NCBI GenBank assembly: GCA_964202965.1 | Contig: CAXNKG010000011.1 | Span: forward strand, 1 to 64,000 | Length of the DNA stretch: 64,000 nt | Source of the DNA: CAXNKG01 sp964202965 | GTDB taxonomy: Bacteria > Acidobacteriota > Vicinamibacteria > Vicinamibacterales > UBA2999 | Direction of reading: 5' to 3' | Shown: one piece after another, positions 35,717 to 43,723 of the stretch | Layout: the number at the start of each line of letters is the position of its first letter | Numbering within the stretch: the first letter of the stretch is position 1 | Position numbers and translations under genes: made by a program | The notes under the pieces: generated by a model | Told to the model about the DNA's origin: nothing | Database searches by the model: none | What the model saw: the letters and a program-made list of their open reading frames with translations, nothing else

Positions 35717-36280
35717 TTGACGCCTGGCTCGATCGCCAGGGCCAGCGCCCTCGCTTTTGCCGCGGCGGTCATCGTGCTGGTGACTGCCGTGCTTCCCGCC
35801 GAATACGGTCTCGACCCGCTGGGCACCGGCCGTGCGCTCGGTCTCCTGAACCTGTTCAACGCCGCGCCGCCGCCGATCGCCGCCGCCGAGGGCGGGCCTG
35901 TCGTTTCGGAAGCGGCCAGGTATCGGACGGATGCACGCACGATTACGGTGCCGTCACTTGGCAGCGTCGAGTTCAAGTACCAGCTCGCCAGAGGAGCGGC
36001 GATGGTCTATTCCTGGCGCGCAACCGCTCCAGTCGATTTCGATTTCCATACGGAGCCGGCGGGCCTGCCGCCCTCAGCGTCGGAGACATTCGAGCGCGGC
36101 GAAGCAGCTGAGAAGCAGGGAAGCTACACGGCGCCGTACGACGGCATTCACGGGTGGTACTGGGAGAACGTCTACGACGCGGATGTCGTCGTGACGCTCG
36201 AGGCGGCGGGGTTCTTCTCGGAAGGGCGGCTGTTTCAGCTGAACCAGCCGCCGGAGCGCATTCTGATTCCCGAGCGTTAG
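35717..36280 (+). CDS. Single-pass membrane-anchored periplasmic domain protein
   Basis: The 187-aa protein starts at TTG 35717, right after the previous stop. One membrane helix (ASALAFAAAVIVLVTAVL) precedes a periplasmic domain with SVEFKYQLARGAAMVYSWRA, FDFHTEPAG and GIHGWYWENVYDADVVVTLE. I recognise this as the 'transmembrane anchor protein' type often found beside HupE or metal genes. The Tyr/Trp-rich part resembles small-ligand beta-sandwiches. Its stop overlaps the stop of the convergent fmdB-like gene by 4 bp. Confidence 0.65.
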   Translation: MTPGSIARASALAFAAAVIVLVTAVLPAEYGLDPLGTGRALGLLNLFNAAPPPIAAAEGGPVVSEAARYRTDARTITVPSLGSVEFKYQLARGAAMVYSWRATAPVDFDFHTEPAGLPPSASETFERGEAAEKQGSYTAPYDGIHGWYWENVYDADVVVTLEAAGFFSEGRLFQLNQPPERILIPER

Positions 36281-36525
36281 TTCATCGAACAGGCGCCCGG
36301 CCCCCGTGGGTCCCCGCAGCTGCCGCAGGATCCGGGCGCGGCCGCCCGCGGCGCAGTGCCGGCAGAAGCGCCGGCCGAAGCGCCGGCCGCGTGCGCGGCA
36401 AACACCGAGAACCGGCGCTCGAGCGCCTGGGCGCGGCAGGCCGGGCATTCCGGGGTCTCGCCGGTGCGCACCAGCAGTTCGAACTGATGCGCGCAGGCTT
36501 TACACGAGTATTCGTACAACGGCAT
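36277..36525 (-). CDS. FmdB-type zinc-ribbon protein
   Basis: The 82-aa protein begins MPLYEYSCKACAHQFE and has CPAC downstream, the four-cysteine zinc ribbon of the FmdB/CxxC_CxxC_SSSS regulatory family. An Ala-rich linker follows, then a second cysteine cluster SCGSCGDPRGPGACS at the C-terminus. The role of the family is unclear (putative regulator). Divergent from typA by 30 bp. Confidence 0.88.
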   Translation of the reverse strand: MPLYEYSCKACAHQFELLVRTGETPECPACRAQALERRFSVFAAHAAGASAGASAGTAPRAAAPGSCGSCGDPRGPGACSMN

Positions 36526-36555
36526 CGATCGTTCCTCTACTAGGATTGTAACTGA

Positions 36556-38388
36556 ATGTCAGCCACCCGCTCGCGACAGATCGCCAACCCTCTCCGCCGG
36601 AATGTCGCGATCGTCGCGCACGTCGACCACGGCAAGACCACGCTCGTCGACGCGCTGCTGCGCCAGAGCGGCGCGTTCCGCGCCAATCAGCAGGTGGCCG
36701 ACCGCGTCATGGACAACACGGACCTCGAGCGCGAGCGCGGCATCACGATTCTCGCCAAGAACACCGCGGTCCATTTCGAGGACTTCCTGATCAATATCGT
36801 CGACACGCCTGGCCACGCCGATTTCGGCGGCGAAGTCGAGCGGGCGCTGTCGATGGTCGACGGGATCATGCTGCTCGTCGACGCGTCCGAGGGGCCGCTC
36901 CCGCAGACGCGGTTTGTCCTCCGCAAGGCACTCGAGCGCGGCCTGCCGCCGATCGTCGTCCTGAACAAGATGGACCGCGCGGACGCGCGCCCACAGGAAG
37001 TCCTGAACGAGGTGTACGACCTCTTCATCGACCTTGACGCGACTGAAGATCAGATCGAATTTCCGGTGCTCTACACGAATGCTCGCGAAGGCATCTCGAC
37101 GCTGGATCCCGGGATGCAGGCCACCGACCTGAGCGCCCTCTTCCGGGCCATCGTCGACCACGTGCCGCCGCCGCACGGCAACCCCGAAGCGCCGCTTCAG
37201 ATGCTCGTCGCGAACCTCGACGCCAGCGATTACCTCGGACGCATCGCGATCGGGCGCATCTTCCAGGGCCGGGTCAGGCTGAACGATCAGGTCGCGGTCA
37301 TCAAGCTCGATGGGTCCGAGCAGCAGACGAAGGTCACCAAGCTGTTCGGCTTTGACGGTCTGAAGCGCGTGGAGATTGCCGAGGCCGCCGCCGGCGACAT
37401 CGTCTGCCTCGCCGGGATTGAAGACATCACCATCGGCGAGACGATCTCGGACTTCGAGCAGCGGGTGGCGATTCCGCCGACCGCCATCGACGAGCCGACC
37501 GTCTCGATGATTTTTGGCGTCAGCACCTCGCCGGTGGCGGGCCGCGACGGGCAGTACGTCACGTCGCGCAGCCTCCGCGACCGGCTCGCGCGCGAGCTGA
37601 TAGGGAATGTCTCGATGCGGGTGGAGGACACCGACTCGCCGGAGCAGATGAAGGTCATCGGCCGCGGCGAGCTGCAGCTGTCGATCCTGATCGAGATGAT
37701 GCGCCGCGAGGGCTTCGAGCTGCAGGTCTCGCGGCCGGAGATCGTCACCAAGGAGATCAAGGGCGTCAGGATGGAACCGGTGGAGGACCTGGTGATCGAC
37801 GTTCCCGAAGAGTTCCAGGGCGTGGTCATCGCGCAGGCGGGGACACGCCGCGGCGTGCTCAGCAAGATGGTGAACCATGGCAGCGGCCGCGTCCGCCTGG
37901 AGTTCCGCATTCCCGCGCGGGGGCTCATCGGCTTCCGCTCGCAGTTCCTCACCGATACCAAGGGCACCGGCATCATGAACCACCTGTTTGCCGGATGGGA
38001 ACCGTGGCACGGCGCCATTGCGGCCCGGCCGACCGGCGCGCTGGTCGCGGATCGCGCCGGCGTGGCGACCGCCTACGCCATCTTCAACCTTCAGGAGCGC
38101 GGCGAGATCTTCATCCAGGCTGCAACGCAGGTCTACGAGGGGATGGTCATCGGCGAGAACGCGCGGACCAATGACATGGACGTCAACGTCACCAAGGAGA
38201 AGAAGCAGACGAACATGCGAGCCTCAAGCGCCGACGAGGCGATTCGTCTCGTTCCGCCCCGCCTCATGAGTCTCGAGCAGGCGATTGAGTTCATCAACGA
38301 TGACGAGCTCGTGGAAGTGACGCCGAAGAGCATCCGGCTGCGGAAGCGGATCCTGGCGGGCAATATGAGGCCGAAGAAGGAAACGTAG
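36556..38388 (+). CDS. typA: Translational GTPase TypA/BipA
   Basis: The 610-aa ribosome-associated GTPase has G1 AHVDHGKTTLVDALL, G3 DTPGHADFGGEVERALS and G4 NKMDRADARP. Next come EF-G-like domains II, III and V, with the BipA-specific C-terminus (GIMNHLFAGWEPW, NMRASSADEAIRL). It assists 50S assembly and stress adaptation. The ATG follows a -10-like TAGGAT (36541-36546). Confidence 0.95.
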   Translation: MSATRSRQIANPLRRNVAIVAHVDHGKTTLVDALLRQSGAFRANQQVADRVMDNTDLERERGITILAKNTAVHFEDFLINIVDTPGHADFGGEVERALSMVDGIMLLVDASEGPLPQTRFVLRKALERGLPPIVVLNKMDRADARPQEVLNEVYDLFIDLDATEDQIEFPVLYTNAREGISTLDPGMQATDLSALFRAIVDHVPPPHGNPEAPLQMLVANLDASDYLGRIAIGRIFQGRVRLNDQVAVIKLDGSEQQTKVTKLFGFDGLKRVEIAEAAAGDIVCLAGIEDITIGETISDFEQRVAIPPTAIDEPTVSMIFGVSTSPVAGRDGQYVTSRSLRDRLARELIGNVSMRVEDTDSPEQMKVIGRGELQLSILIEMMRREGFELQVSRPEIVTKEIKGVRMEPVEDLVIDVPEEFQGVVIAQAGTRRGVLSKMVNHGSGRVRLEFRIPARGLIGFRSQFLTDTKGTGIMNHLFAGWEPWHGAIAARPTGALVADRAGVATAYAIFNLQERGEIFIQAATQVYEGMVIGENARTNDMDVNVTKEKKQTNMRASSADEAIRLVPPRLMSLEQAIEFINDDELVEVTPKSIRLRKRILAGNMRPKKET

Positions 38389-38641
38389 GCTCGCGGTTAT
38401 CCACAGGCCTCCTCCTGCCGATAGTAAGGGCAAGCCCAGTGTCGCTCCCAGCGCAAGTCAGGACGCTCGCCTTACCGCTCCGGCAGGGGACTGTTCCGCT
38501 TCGGTCCCCCGCGATTCCTGAGGTGATTGTCGAAAGTGTGCAAGGATGGGATGTTTCGGGCACTACCGCTGAGCCGAATTGGGATATAGCAATTGCCCTA
38601 AGCGCCCGCGCCTGAATAATTTCGCCTGAATCGGAGACGAC
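38389..38641. other. typA-mreB intergenic region
   Basis: This 253-bp gap has no gene. It contains gcctgaat twice (38606-38640 region) and an AT-richer stretch around 38575-38620 that probably holds the mreB promoter. No clear terminator or operator was found. Confidence 0.4.
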
Positions 38642-39664
38642 ATGCTGCTCGGCGCCCTCTCAATGTTCTCAAACGACCTGGCCATTGACCTCGGCACCGC
38701 CAATACGTGCGTCTTTGCCCGCGGCAAGGGCATCGTGCTGAGCGAGCCGTCGATTGTCGCCTTCAATACCATCAACGATCGCATCGAGGCCGTGGGGAAC
38801 GACGCGAAGGCGATGGTCGGGCGCACGCCCGGTTCCATCAGGGCCATCAAGCCGATGCGCGACGGCGTCATTGCCGACTTCGACGCGGCGGAAAAAATGC
38901 TCGGCTACTTCATCAAGAAGGCGCACGGGCGGCGGCGGTTCGTCCGGCCGCGCGTGGTCATCGGCGTCCCATCGCAGATCACGCAGGTCGAGCGCCGTGC
39001 GGTCAAAGACAGCGCCCACCGCGCGCACGCGAGCGAGGTGTACCTGGTGGAGGAAGGTATGGCGGCCGCGATCGGGGCCGGGATGCCGATCACGGATGCC
39101 TGCGGCAACATGATTGTCGACATCGGCGGCGGCACCACCGACATTGCCGTGATTTCACTCGCCGGGATCGTCTACAGCCGCTCGGTCCGCGTCGCAGGCA
39201 ACGCCATGGACGAGGCCATCACGCAGTATGTGAAGCGCGAGAAGAATCTCCTCATCGGCGAGCGGACGGCGGAAGCGGTCAAGATCGAGCTTGGGTCGGC
39301 GGGTCCGCTGGACGAGCCGAAGCGCATGGAAGTGAAGGGGCGCCACGTCATCGAAGGCCGGCCGACCACCGTGATTCTTACCGACGCCGAAGTACGCGAG
39401 GCGCTCTCGGAGACGGTGCGGCAGATTATTCAGGCAATTCGCAACGGCCTCGAGCAGACGCCGCCAGAGCTCTCGGCCGACATCTGCGATCGCGGCATCA
39501 TGCTCAGCGGCGGCGGCGCGATGCTGCGCAACCTGGACCGGCGCATTCAGGACGAGACCGGCGTGCCGGTGCAGGTCGCCGAAGAACCGCTGTCGTCGGT
39601 GGTGCTCGGCGCGGGCAAGATGCTCTCGGACTTCCCCCTACTGCGAAAAGTCTCGCTGGAATAA
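38642..39664 (+). CDS. mreB: Rod-shape-determining protein, MreB actin homologue
   Basis: The 340-aa protein has the MreB sequence pattern: DLAIDLGTANTCVFARG, SEPSIVAF, PMRDGVIADFDAAEKML, VDIGGGTTDIAVIS and LSGGGAMLRNLDRRIQ. It polymerises under the inner membrane and guides peptidoglycan synthesis. ATG 38663 (MFSNDLAIDLG) is a possible alternative start. mreC and mreD do not follow, so the gene is separated from the usual mre cluster. Confidence 0.95.
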   Translation: MLLGALSMFSNDLAIDLGTANTCVFARGKGIVLSEPSIVAFNTINDRIEAVGNDAKAMVGRTPGSIRAIKPMRDGVIADFDAAEKMLGYFIKKAHGRRRFVRPRVVIGVPSQITQVERRAVKDSAHRAHASEVYLVEEGMAAAIGAGMPITDACGNMIVDIGGGTTDIAVISLAGIVYSRSVRVAGNAMDEAITQYVKREKNLLIGERTAEAVKIELGSAGPLDEPKRMEVKGRHVIEGRPTTVILTDAEVREALSETVRQIIQAIRNGLEQTPPELSADICDRGIMLSGGGAMLRNLDRRIQDETGVPVQVAEEPLSSVVLGAGKMLSDFPLLRKVSLE

Positions 39665-39709
39665 CTGCCGTCCACCGACTAACGGCTACCGGCCACCGGC
39701 CACGCTCGG
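39665..39709. repeat. Degenerate 7-nt array, gNtaccg/gccaccg units
   Basis: After the mreB stop the sequence runs through ccaccga, ctaacg, gctaccg, gccaccg and gccacgc, a loose heptamer tandem. The next promoter (TATACC, 39711-39716) follows at once. Confidence 0.55.
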
Positions 39710-39710
39710 C

Positions 39711-39738
39711 TATACCGTGCGCGTCCTTTCAAAGGAGG
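39711..39738 (+). promoter_or_regulatory. -10 box and strong ribosome-binding site of the metalloprotease gene
   Basis: TATACC at 39711-39716 fits a -10 element. AAAGGAGG at 39731-39738 is a near-perfect Shine-Dalgarno 4 nt before ATG 39743. Confidence 0.55.
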
Positions 39739-39742
39739 CGCG

Positions 39743-40611
39743 ATGAAAATTTCTCGTGTTCTTGCCGCTGCCGGTGTATGGCTTGCCCTTGCGGTTCCGG
39801 CCCTTGCCCAGGATCAACTCAGCATTCGATGCATGACCCGCGAGCCCAACGAAGTGGAGCGCGGACGGATTGATGATGAGGTGCGGCGCGGACGGCAGCT
39901 CCGCGAGGCGCTCGGTCTTGCCGAGCGGACGGGCGGCGTCATCGACGTCTACTTTCACGTGATCAATGCCGGCTCAGCCGTGTCCAACGGAAATGTCGCC
40001 GACTCGGATCTGACCGGCCAGATTGCGATCCTGAACGGCGCGTTCGCGTCCTGGGGGTGGAGCTTCAACCAGTCGCGACGACGAGGACGACGAACACGGC
40101 CTGGTACACCCTGTCGCCCGGCTCGCAGCAAGAAGCAGACGCGAAGGCGGCACTTCGGCAGGGCAGCGCCGACGACCTCAATATCTACACCGCCAATCCA
40201 GGAGGCGGCCTGCTCGGGTGGGCGACCTTCCCCTCGTCGTATGAGCGCAATCCGATTGACGATGGCGTGGTCCTGTTGTACTCGTCGCTGCCGGGGGGAT
40301 CAGCAGCCCCCTACAACCTCGGTGACACCGCGACGCACGAAGTCGGCCACTGGTTCGGCCTGTACCACACGTTCCAGGGCGGCTGCACCGACAACAAGCG
40401 TAGCGATCTCGTGAGCGACACGCCGGCCGAGAAATCGCCGGCGTGTGGGTGTCCGATTGGCCAGGACAGCTGCAGTCATCGCCGGTTCCCGGGAGTCGAT
40501 CCGATCACAAACTTCATGGACTACACCGACGATTCCTGCATGGACCATTTTTCGGCCGGGCAGGACGCGCGGATGGATTCGGTGTTTACGACCTACCGGG
40601 ACGGGCGGTAG
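39743..40611 (+). pseudogene. Pappalysin-type (M43) zinc metalloprotease, frameshifted
   Basis: The first frame gives a signal peptide (VLAAAGVWLALAVPALAQ), VIDVYFHVINAG and AFASWGWSFNQ. The protein then continues only in the next frame with VATTRTTNTAWYTLSPGS, the catalytic ATHEVGHWFGLYHTF (HExxHxxGxxH), several cysteines and the Met-turn NFMDYTDDSCM. Adding one G at about 40072 (cag-gtc instead of cagtc) restores a continuous reading frame, so a single base has been lost. It is either a recent pseudogene or a sequencing/assembly error. Intact relatives are secreted proteases of about 290 aa. Confidence 0.85.
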
Positions 40612-40905
40612 TCAGCGGGACGGGGCGATCCGGATCGCCGTCACGGCGAACGGCACGCCCCACGTCTTCGCGTTGGGCTCGATGCGGCCCACGCGTCCGC
40701 TGAAGATCACGCGGAGGCCGTTCTTCTTGAATTCGTCGGACAGGCGGTCGGGGGCATAACGGGTCCCCCGGCCGCCATCCGGCACAATCGCATACCACCC
40801 GTTCTTCGCGTTCACTTCCAGAATCGCGCCGGTCGCGTCCTTGAGGTCCTCGCCTTGTGCGGCAAGGCCAGCGACGACGAACAGGGCGACCAGGGCCGCT
40901 TTCAT
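40612..40905 (-). CDS. Small exported protein, unknown
   Basis: The 97-aa protein has a signal peptide (ALVALFVVAGLAAQG). The mature domain contains NAKNGWYAIVPDGGRGTRYA, FKKNGLRVIFSGRVG and TWGVPFAVTAIRI, a small beta fold. It faces the metalloprotease pseudogene with its stop directly next to that gene's stop. Function unknown; a protease-inhibitor role is only speculation. Confidence 0.7.
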   Translation of the reverse strand: MKAALVALFVVAGLAAQGEDLKDATGAILEVNAKNGWYAIVPDGGRGTRYAPDRLSDEFKKNGLRVIFSGRVGRIEPNAKTWGVPFAVTAIRIAPSR

Positions 40906-40908
40906 GAT

Positions 40909-40933
40909 TACTGCCTACTGCCTACTGCCTACT
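40909..40933. repeat. Tandem heptamer tactgcc x3.5 across a stop codon
   Basis: Three exact copies of tactgcc and part of a fourth lie between the start of the small exported gene and the end of the ferredoxin gene. The ferredoxin stop (TAG, plus-strand cta at 40929-40931) is in the array. Confidence 0.9.
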
Positions 40934-41285
40934 TCGTCGTCCACTCCGCCGGAGGCTGAATCGTCGGCTCCGGCGTGCGCCCTGGATCCGGACGGCCGCT
41001 GCCCTCTAGGCGGCTGATCGCGCGCACCGTCATGTCGTGGTCGCACACGATCTGACATGACAGCCGCACACCCGTGAGGCCCCGCTCCGCCAGGCGCGTC
41101 TTCTCCGCCTGTGTCATCTGCTGCGGTTCACCCGAGACGAACTCGACGCGGCAGGTCGTACAGCGCGCGTTGCCGCCGCAGGCGTGCAGGATATCAACGC
41201 CCGCGCGCTGTTCAATGGCGAGCACGAGACGTGTGCCATCGGCCACCTCGACGGTGGGGAAGCCCTCGACCGAAAGTTTCGACAT
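40929..41285 (-). CDS. [2Fe-2S] ferredoxin, adrenodoxin/plant-type
   Basis: The 118-aa protein (ATG 41285) has the cluster motif C36-x5-C42-x2-C45 in ILHACGGNARCTTCRVEF and the fourth ligand C77 in VRLSCQIVC. The cytoplasmic electron carrier's partner is not evident. A Pro-rich tail (PDPGRTPEPTIQPPAEW) extends beyond the fold and ends in the heptamer array. It is divergent from a hypothetical gene by 27 bp; TAACAT 7 nt upstream is -10-like. Confidence 0.9.
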   Translation of the reverse strand: MSKLSVEGFPTVEVADGTRLVLAIEQRAGVDILHACGGNARCTTCRVEFVSGEPQQMTQAEKTRLAERGLTGVRLSCQIVCDHDMTVRAISRLEGSGRPDPGRTPEPTIQPPAEWTTK

Positions 41286-41312
41286 GCCGGCTATGTTACC
41301 GTATCGATCCCG

Positions 41313-41846
41313 ATGGTGGACCTGGCACAGACGAAACGTCCCTCGCAGATCTGGAAAGAGCTTCCCGCGGATCGCAGGCTCATGGCCGCCGACGCCTTCT
41401 GGCGCGACGACAATGCCTTCGCCGAGCAGGCGGAGGGGATCGCCATGATCGCCCAGCGCATCAAGTTCCGCCTCAAAAGCGTGCAGGCGCTGCCGACTGA
41501 GAAGAAGGCGCGCCACCTCGTCGCGCTGCCGGCGGTATCGGAAGGCATGGCGGCACGGCTGCTCGTCTCCTTCCACCTGGTGCACCAGCGGCCGATGATG
41601 GCCGCGTTCCTCGATGCGCTCGGCATCGCGCACGAGGACGGAATGATTGCCCACGAGGAGCTCACGGCGCCGGACGCGGCCAGGCTCACCGCCGCGGCCT
41701 CCACGCTTGCGGGCAGCTATCCCGCTGCCGACGTCTCGCTCTATTTCTCGACGCTGCTGTGGCAGGACCCCGATACCTGGGGCGGCCTTGCCGATCTGCC
41801 GCTCATGCAGCACAGCGCCAGCGACGCCGCGTCGCCGCGGACGTAG
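41313..41846 (+). CDS. Conserved hypothetical cytoplasmic protein
   Basis: The 177-aa helical protein has no signal peptide. Features include FWRDDNAFAEQAEGIAMIAQ, SVQALPTEKKARHLVALPAV and SFHLVHQRPMMAAFLDALG. I do not recognise a family. ATG 41313 is chosen because upstream sequence overlaps the divergent ferredoxin. terC follows after 9 bp with an AGGAG ribosome-binding site. Confidence 0.75.
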   Translation: MVDLAQTKRPSQIWKELPADRRLMAADAFWRDDNAFAEQAEGIAMIAQRIKFRLKSVQALPTEKKARHLVALPAVSEGMAARLLVSFHLVHQRPMMAAFLDALGIAHEDGMIAHEELTAPDAARLTAAASTLAGSYPAADVSLYFSTLLWQDPDTWGGLADLPLMQHSASDAASPRT

Positions 41847-41855
41847 GAGCTACCG

Positions 41856-42599
41856 ATGGAATGGATGTCAACCGCCGAAGGGTGGATTGCCCTCCTGACC
41901 CTGACGGTCCTCGAGATCGTGCTGGGGATCGACAATATCGTTTTCATTTCGATCCTGGCCGGGAAGCTGCCGGCGGCACAGCGGGAGCGCGCGCGCAAGG
42001 TGGGCCTGATGCTCGCGATGGTCATGCGGGTGGCGTTGCTGCTCTCGATCACCTGGGTGATGCGACTGACGAACCCGCTCTTCGAGGTCGTCAACCATGA
42101 GATCTCCGGCCGCGACCTGATCCTGATCATCGGCGGCCTGTTCCTGCTGGCCAAGAGCACGCACGAGATCCACGACAAGCTCGAGGGGGAAGAGGGGCGC
42201 GCGTCGGCGAAGGTGGTGGCCTCGTTCGGCGCCGTGATCGTCCAGATCATGCTGCTCGACGTCGTGTTTTCACTCGACTCGGTGATCACCGCCGTCGGGA
42301 TGGCGGAGGATGTCAGCGTGATGATCATTGCGGTGATCGCCGCCGTCGGCGTCATGCTGCTGTCGTCGAGCGCCATCGGGGAATTCGTCGAGCGGCATCC
42401 GACCGTGAAGATGCTCGCGCTCAGCTTCCTCATCCTCATCGGTGTGTCGCTGATGGCCGAGGGGCTCGATCAGCACATCCCGAAGGGCTACATCTATTTC
42501 GCCATGGGCTTCTCGGTCTTCGTGGAGATGATCAACCTGCGCATCCGGGGGAAGGTGGAGCCCGTGCACCTGCACCAGCGGTATTCCGACGAGGGATAG
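41856..42599 (+). CDS. TerC family integral membrane protein
   Basis: The 247-aa protein has the TerC signature LTLTVLEIVLGIDNIVFISI, the family's second acidic motif in LLDVVFSLDSVITAVGM, and about seven membrane helices. The Asp residues in membrane segments are thought to bind metal. Relatives aid manganese export or metal loading of exported proteins. Co-directional with the genes on both sides. Confidence 0.92.
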   Translation: MEWMSTAEGWIALLTLTVLEIVLGIDNIVFISILAGKLPAAQRERARKVGLMLAMVMRVALLLSITWVMRLTNPLFEVVNHEISGRDLILIIGGLFLLAKSTHEIHDKLEGEEGRASAKVVASFGAVIVQIMLLDVVFSLDSVITAVGMAEDVSVMIIAVIAAVGVMLLSSSAIGEFVERHPTVKMLALSFLILIGVSLMAEGLDQHIPKGYIYFAMGFSVFVEMINLRIRGKVEPVHLHQRYSDEG

Positions 42600-42607
42600 C
42601 GCCCCGT

Positions 42608-43684
42608 ATGCGCCTGGCCGATCTTGGATGGGACGAGGCGTTCGCCGGCGCATTCGAGGCGTTGTCTCCCGGCGGCGATCTGCAGCCGGCGCGTGTCGTC
42701 ATTGAATTCAACTACCTGTACCGCGTCTGGGCGGAGGACGGCGAGCAGGACGCCACCGCGTCAGGCCGGCTGAAGCATCGCGCCGCGCGTCGCAGCGAGA
42801 TGCCCGCGGTTGGCGACTGGGTCGCGCTCCGAAAGCGGCGCGATCAGGATCAGGGCGCGATTGTCGCCGTGCTGCCGCGCCGCAGCGCGTTCTCGCGCAA
42901 GGCCGCCGGCACGACTACCGACGAACAGGTCGTCGCCGCCAACATCGACGTCGTCTTCATCGTCATGGCGCTCGACGCTGATTTCAGCATCCCGCGACTG
43001 GAGCGCTACCTGCTGCTCGCACAGGACAGCGGAGCGTCGCCGGTTGTCCTGCTGACGAAGCCGGACGTCACGGACGCGGTCGACGCGCGCGTCGCCGAAG
43101 TCGCCGCCGTCGCGCCCGGGGTGCCGGTCCGTGTTGTCGCGCCGAAGGCCGGCGTCGGTCTCGAGGCGGTCGCGGAGTTTCTGCCGCACGGCCGGACCGG
43201 CGCGCTGCTGGGTTCGTCCGGCGTCGGCAAGAGCACGATCATCAACAGGCTGATTGGCGAGAACGTCCAGAAGACCCGGGACGTGCGCGAGGCGGACTCG
43301 AAAGGGCGCCACACGACCACGCACCGCGAGCTGATCGTCCTGCCGAACGGAGGTCTCATCGTCGACACGCCCGGGATGCGGGAGCTGCAGCTCTGGGAGG
43401 CCGACGGCGCCGGGCGTGAAGCGTTCGAGGACATCGAAGGCCTGGCGGCGGGGTGCCACTTCACCGACTGCCGGCACCGCGACGAGCCCCGGTGTGCCGT
43501 GAAGGCGGCCGCGGCCGGTGGCGCCCTGGATGCGAGGCGGCTCGAGAGTTACCTGAAGCTGCGGGACGAACTTCGGACGCTCGAAGACCGGCAGGGCGAG
43601 CGCGCGCTTCTCGAGCAGAAACGCCAGTCGAAGATCGCCGGCAAAGCGCTCAACAAGCACGTGAGGTCCAAACGCTTCACCTGA
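42608..43684 (+). CDS. rsgA: Small ribosomal subunit biogenesis GTPase RsgA
   Basis: The 358-aa circularly permuted GTPase has G4 (LLTKPD, near residue 148) before G1 (GSSGVGKSTII, near 201) and G3 (DTPGMRELQLW, near 253). An N-terminal OB domain and a C-terminal zinc knuckle (CHFTDCRHRDEPRC) complete it. It acts late in 30S maturation. The TGA stop lies in the first unit of a heptamer array. Confidence 0.95.
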   Translation: MRLADLGWDEAFAGAFEALSPGGDLQPARVVIEFNYLYRVWAEDGEQDATASGRLKHRAARRSEMPAVGDWVALRKRRDQDQGAIVAVLPRRSAFSRKAAGTTTDEQVVAANIDVVFIVMALDADFSIPRLERYLLLAQDSGASPVVLLTKPDVTDAVDARVAEVAAVAPGVPVRVVAPKAGVGLEAVAEFLPHGRTGALLGSSGVGKSTIINRLIGENVQKTRDVREADSKGRHTTTHRELIVLPNGGLIVDTPGMRELQLWEADGAGREAFEDIEGLAAGCHFTDCRHRDEPRCAVKAAAAGGALDARRLESYLKLRDELRTLEDRQGERALLEQKRQSKIAGKALNKHVRSKRFT

Positions 43685-43708
43685 TTCCTGATTCCCGATC
43701 CCTGATCC
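43681..43708. repeat. Four 7-nt tandem units across the rsgA stop
   Basis: ctgattc, ctgattc, ccgatcc and ctgatcc follow without spacer. The rsgA TGA (43682-43684) is in the first unit. The array ends 3 nt before the -10 of the next gene and may supply its upstream promoter part. Confidence 0.9.
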
Positions 43709-43711
43709 CCC

Positions 43712-43717
43712 TATAAT
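43712..43717 (+). promoter_or_regulatory. Consensus -10 (TATAAT), leaderless geometry
   Basis: A perfect TATAAT ends 6 nt before ATG 43724, predicting transcription from the start codon itself. A ctgatt at 43688-43693 (spacer 18) from the heptamer array is the only -35 candidate. Confidence 0.6.
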
Positions 43718-43723
43718 TCGCCG

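Noticed and set aside
40057..40611. The catalytic half of the pappalysin as an independent gene
   Set aside because: It has no ribosome-binding site or signal peptide, and its sequence continues exactly from the upstream frame after one added base.
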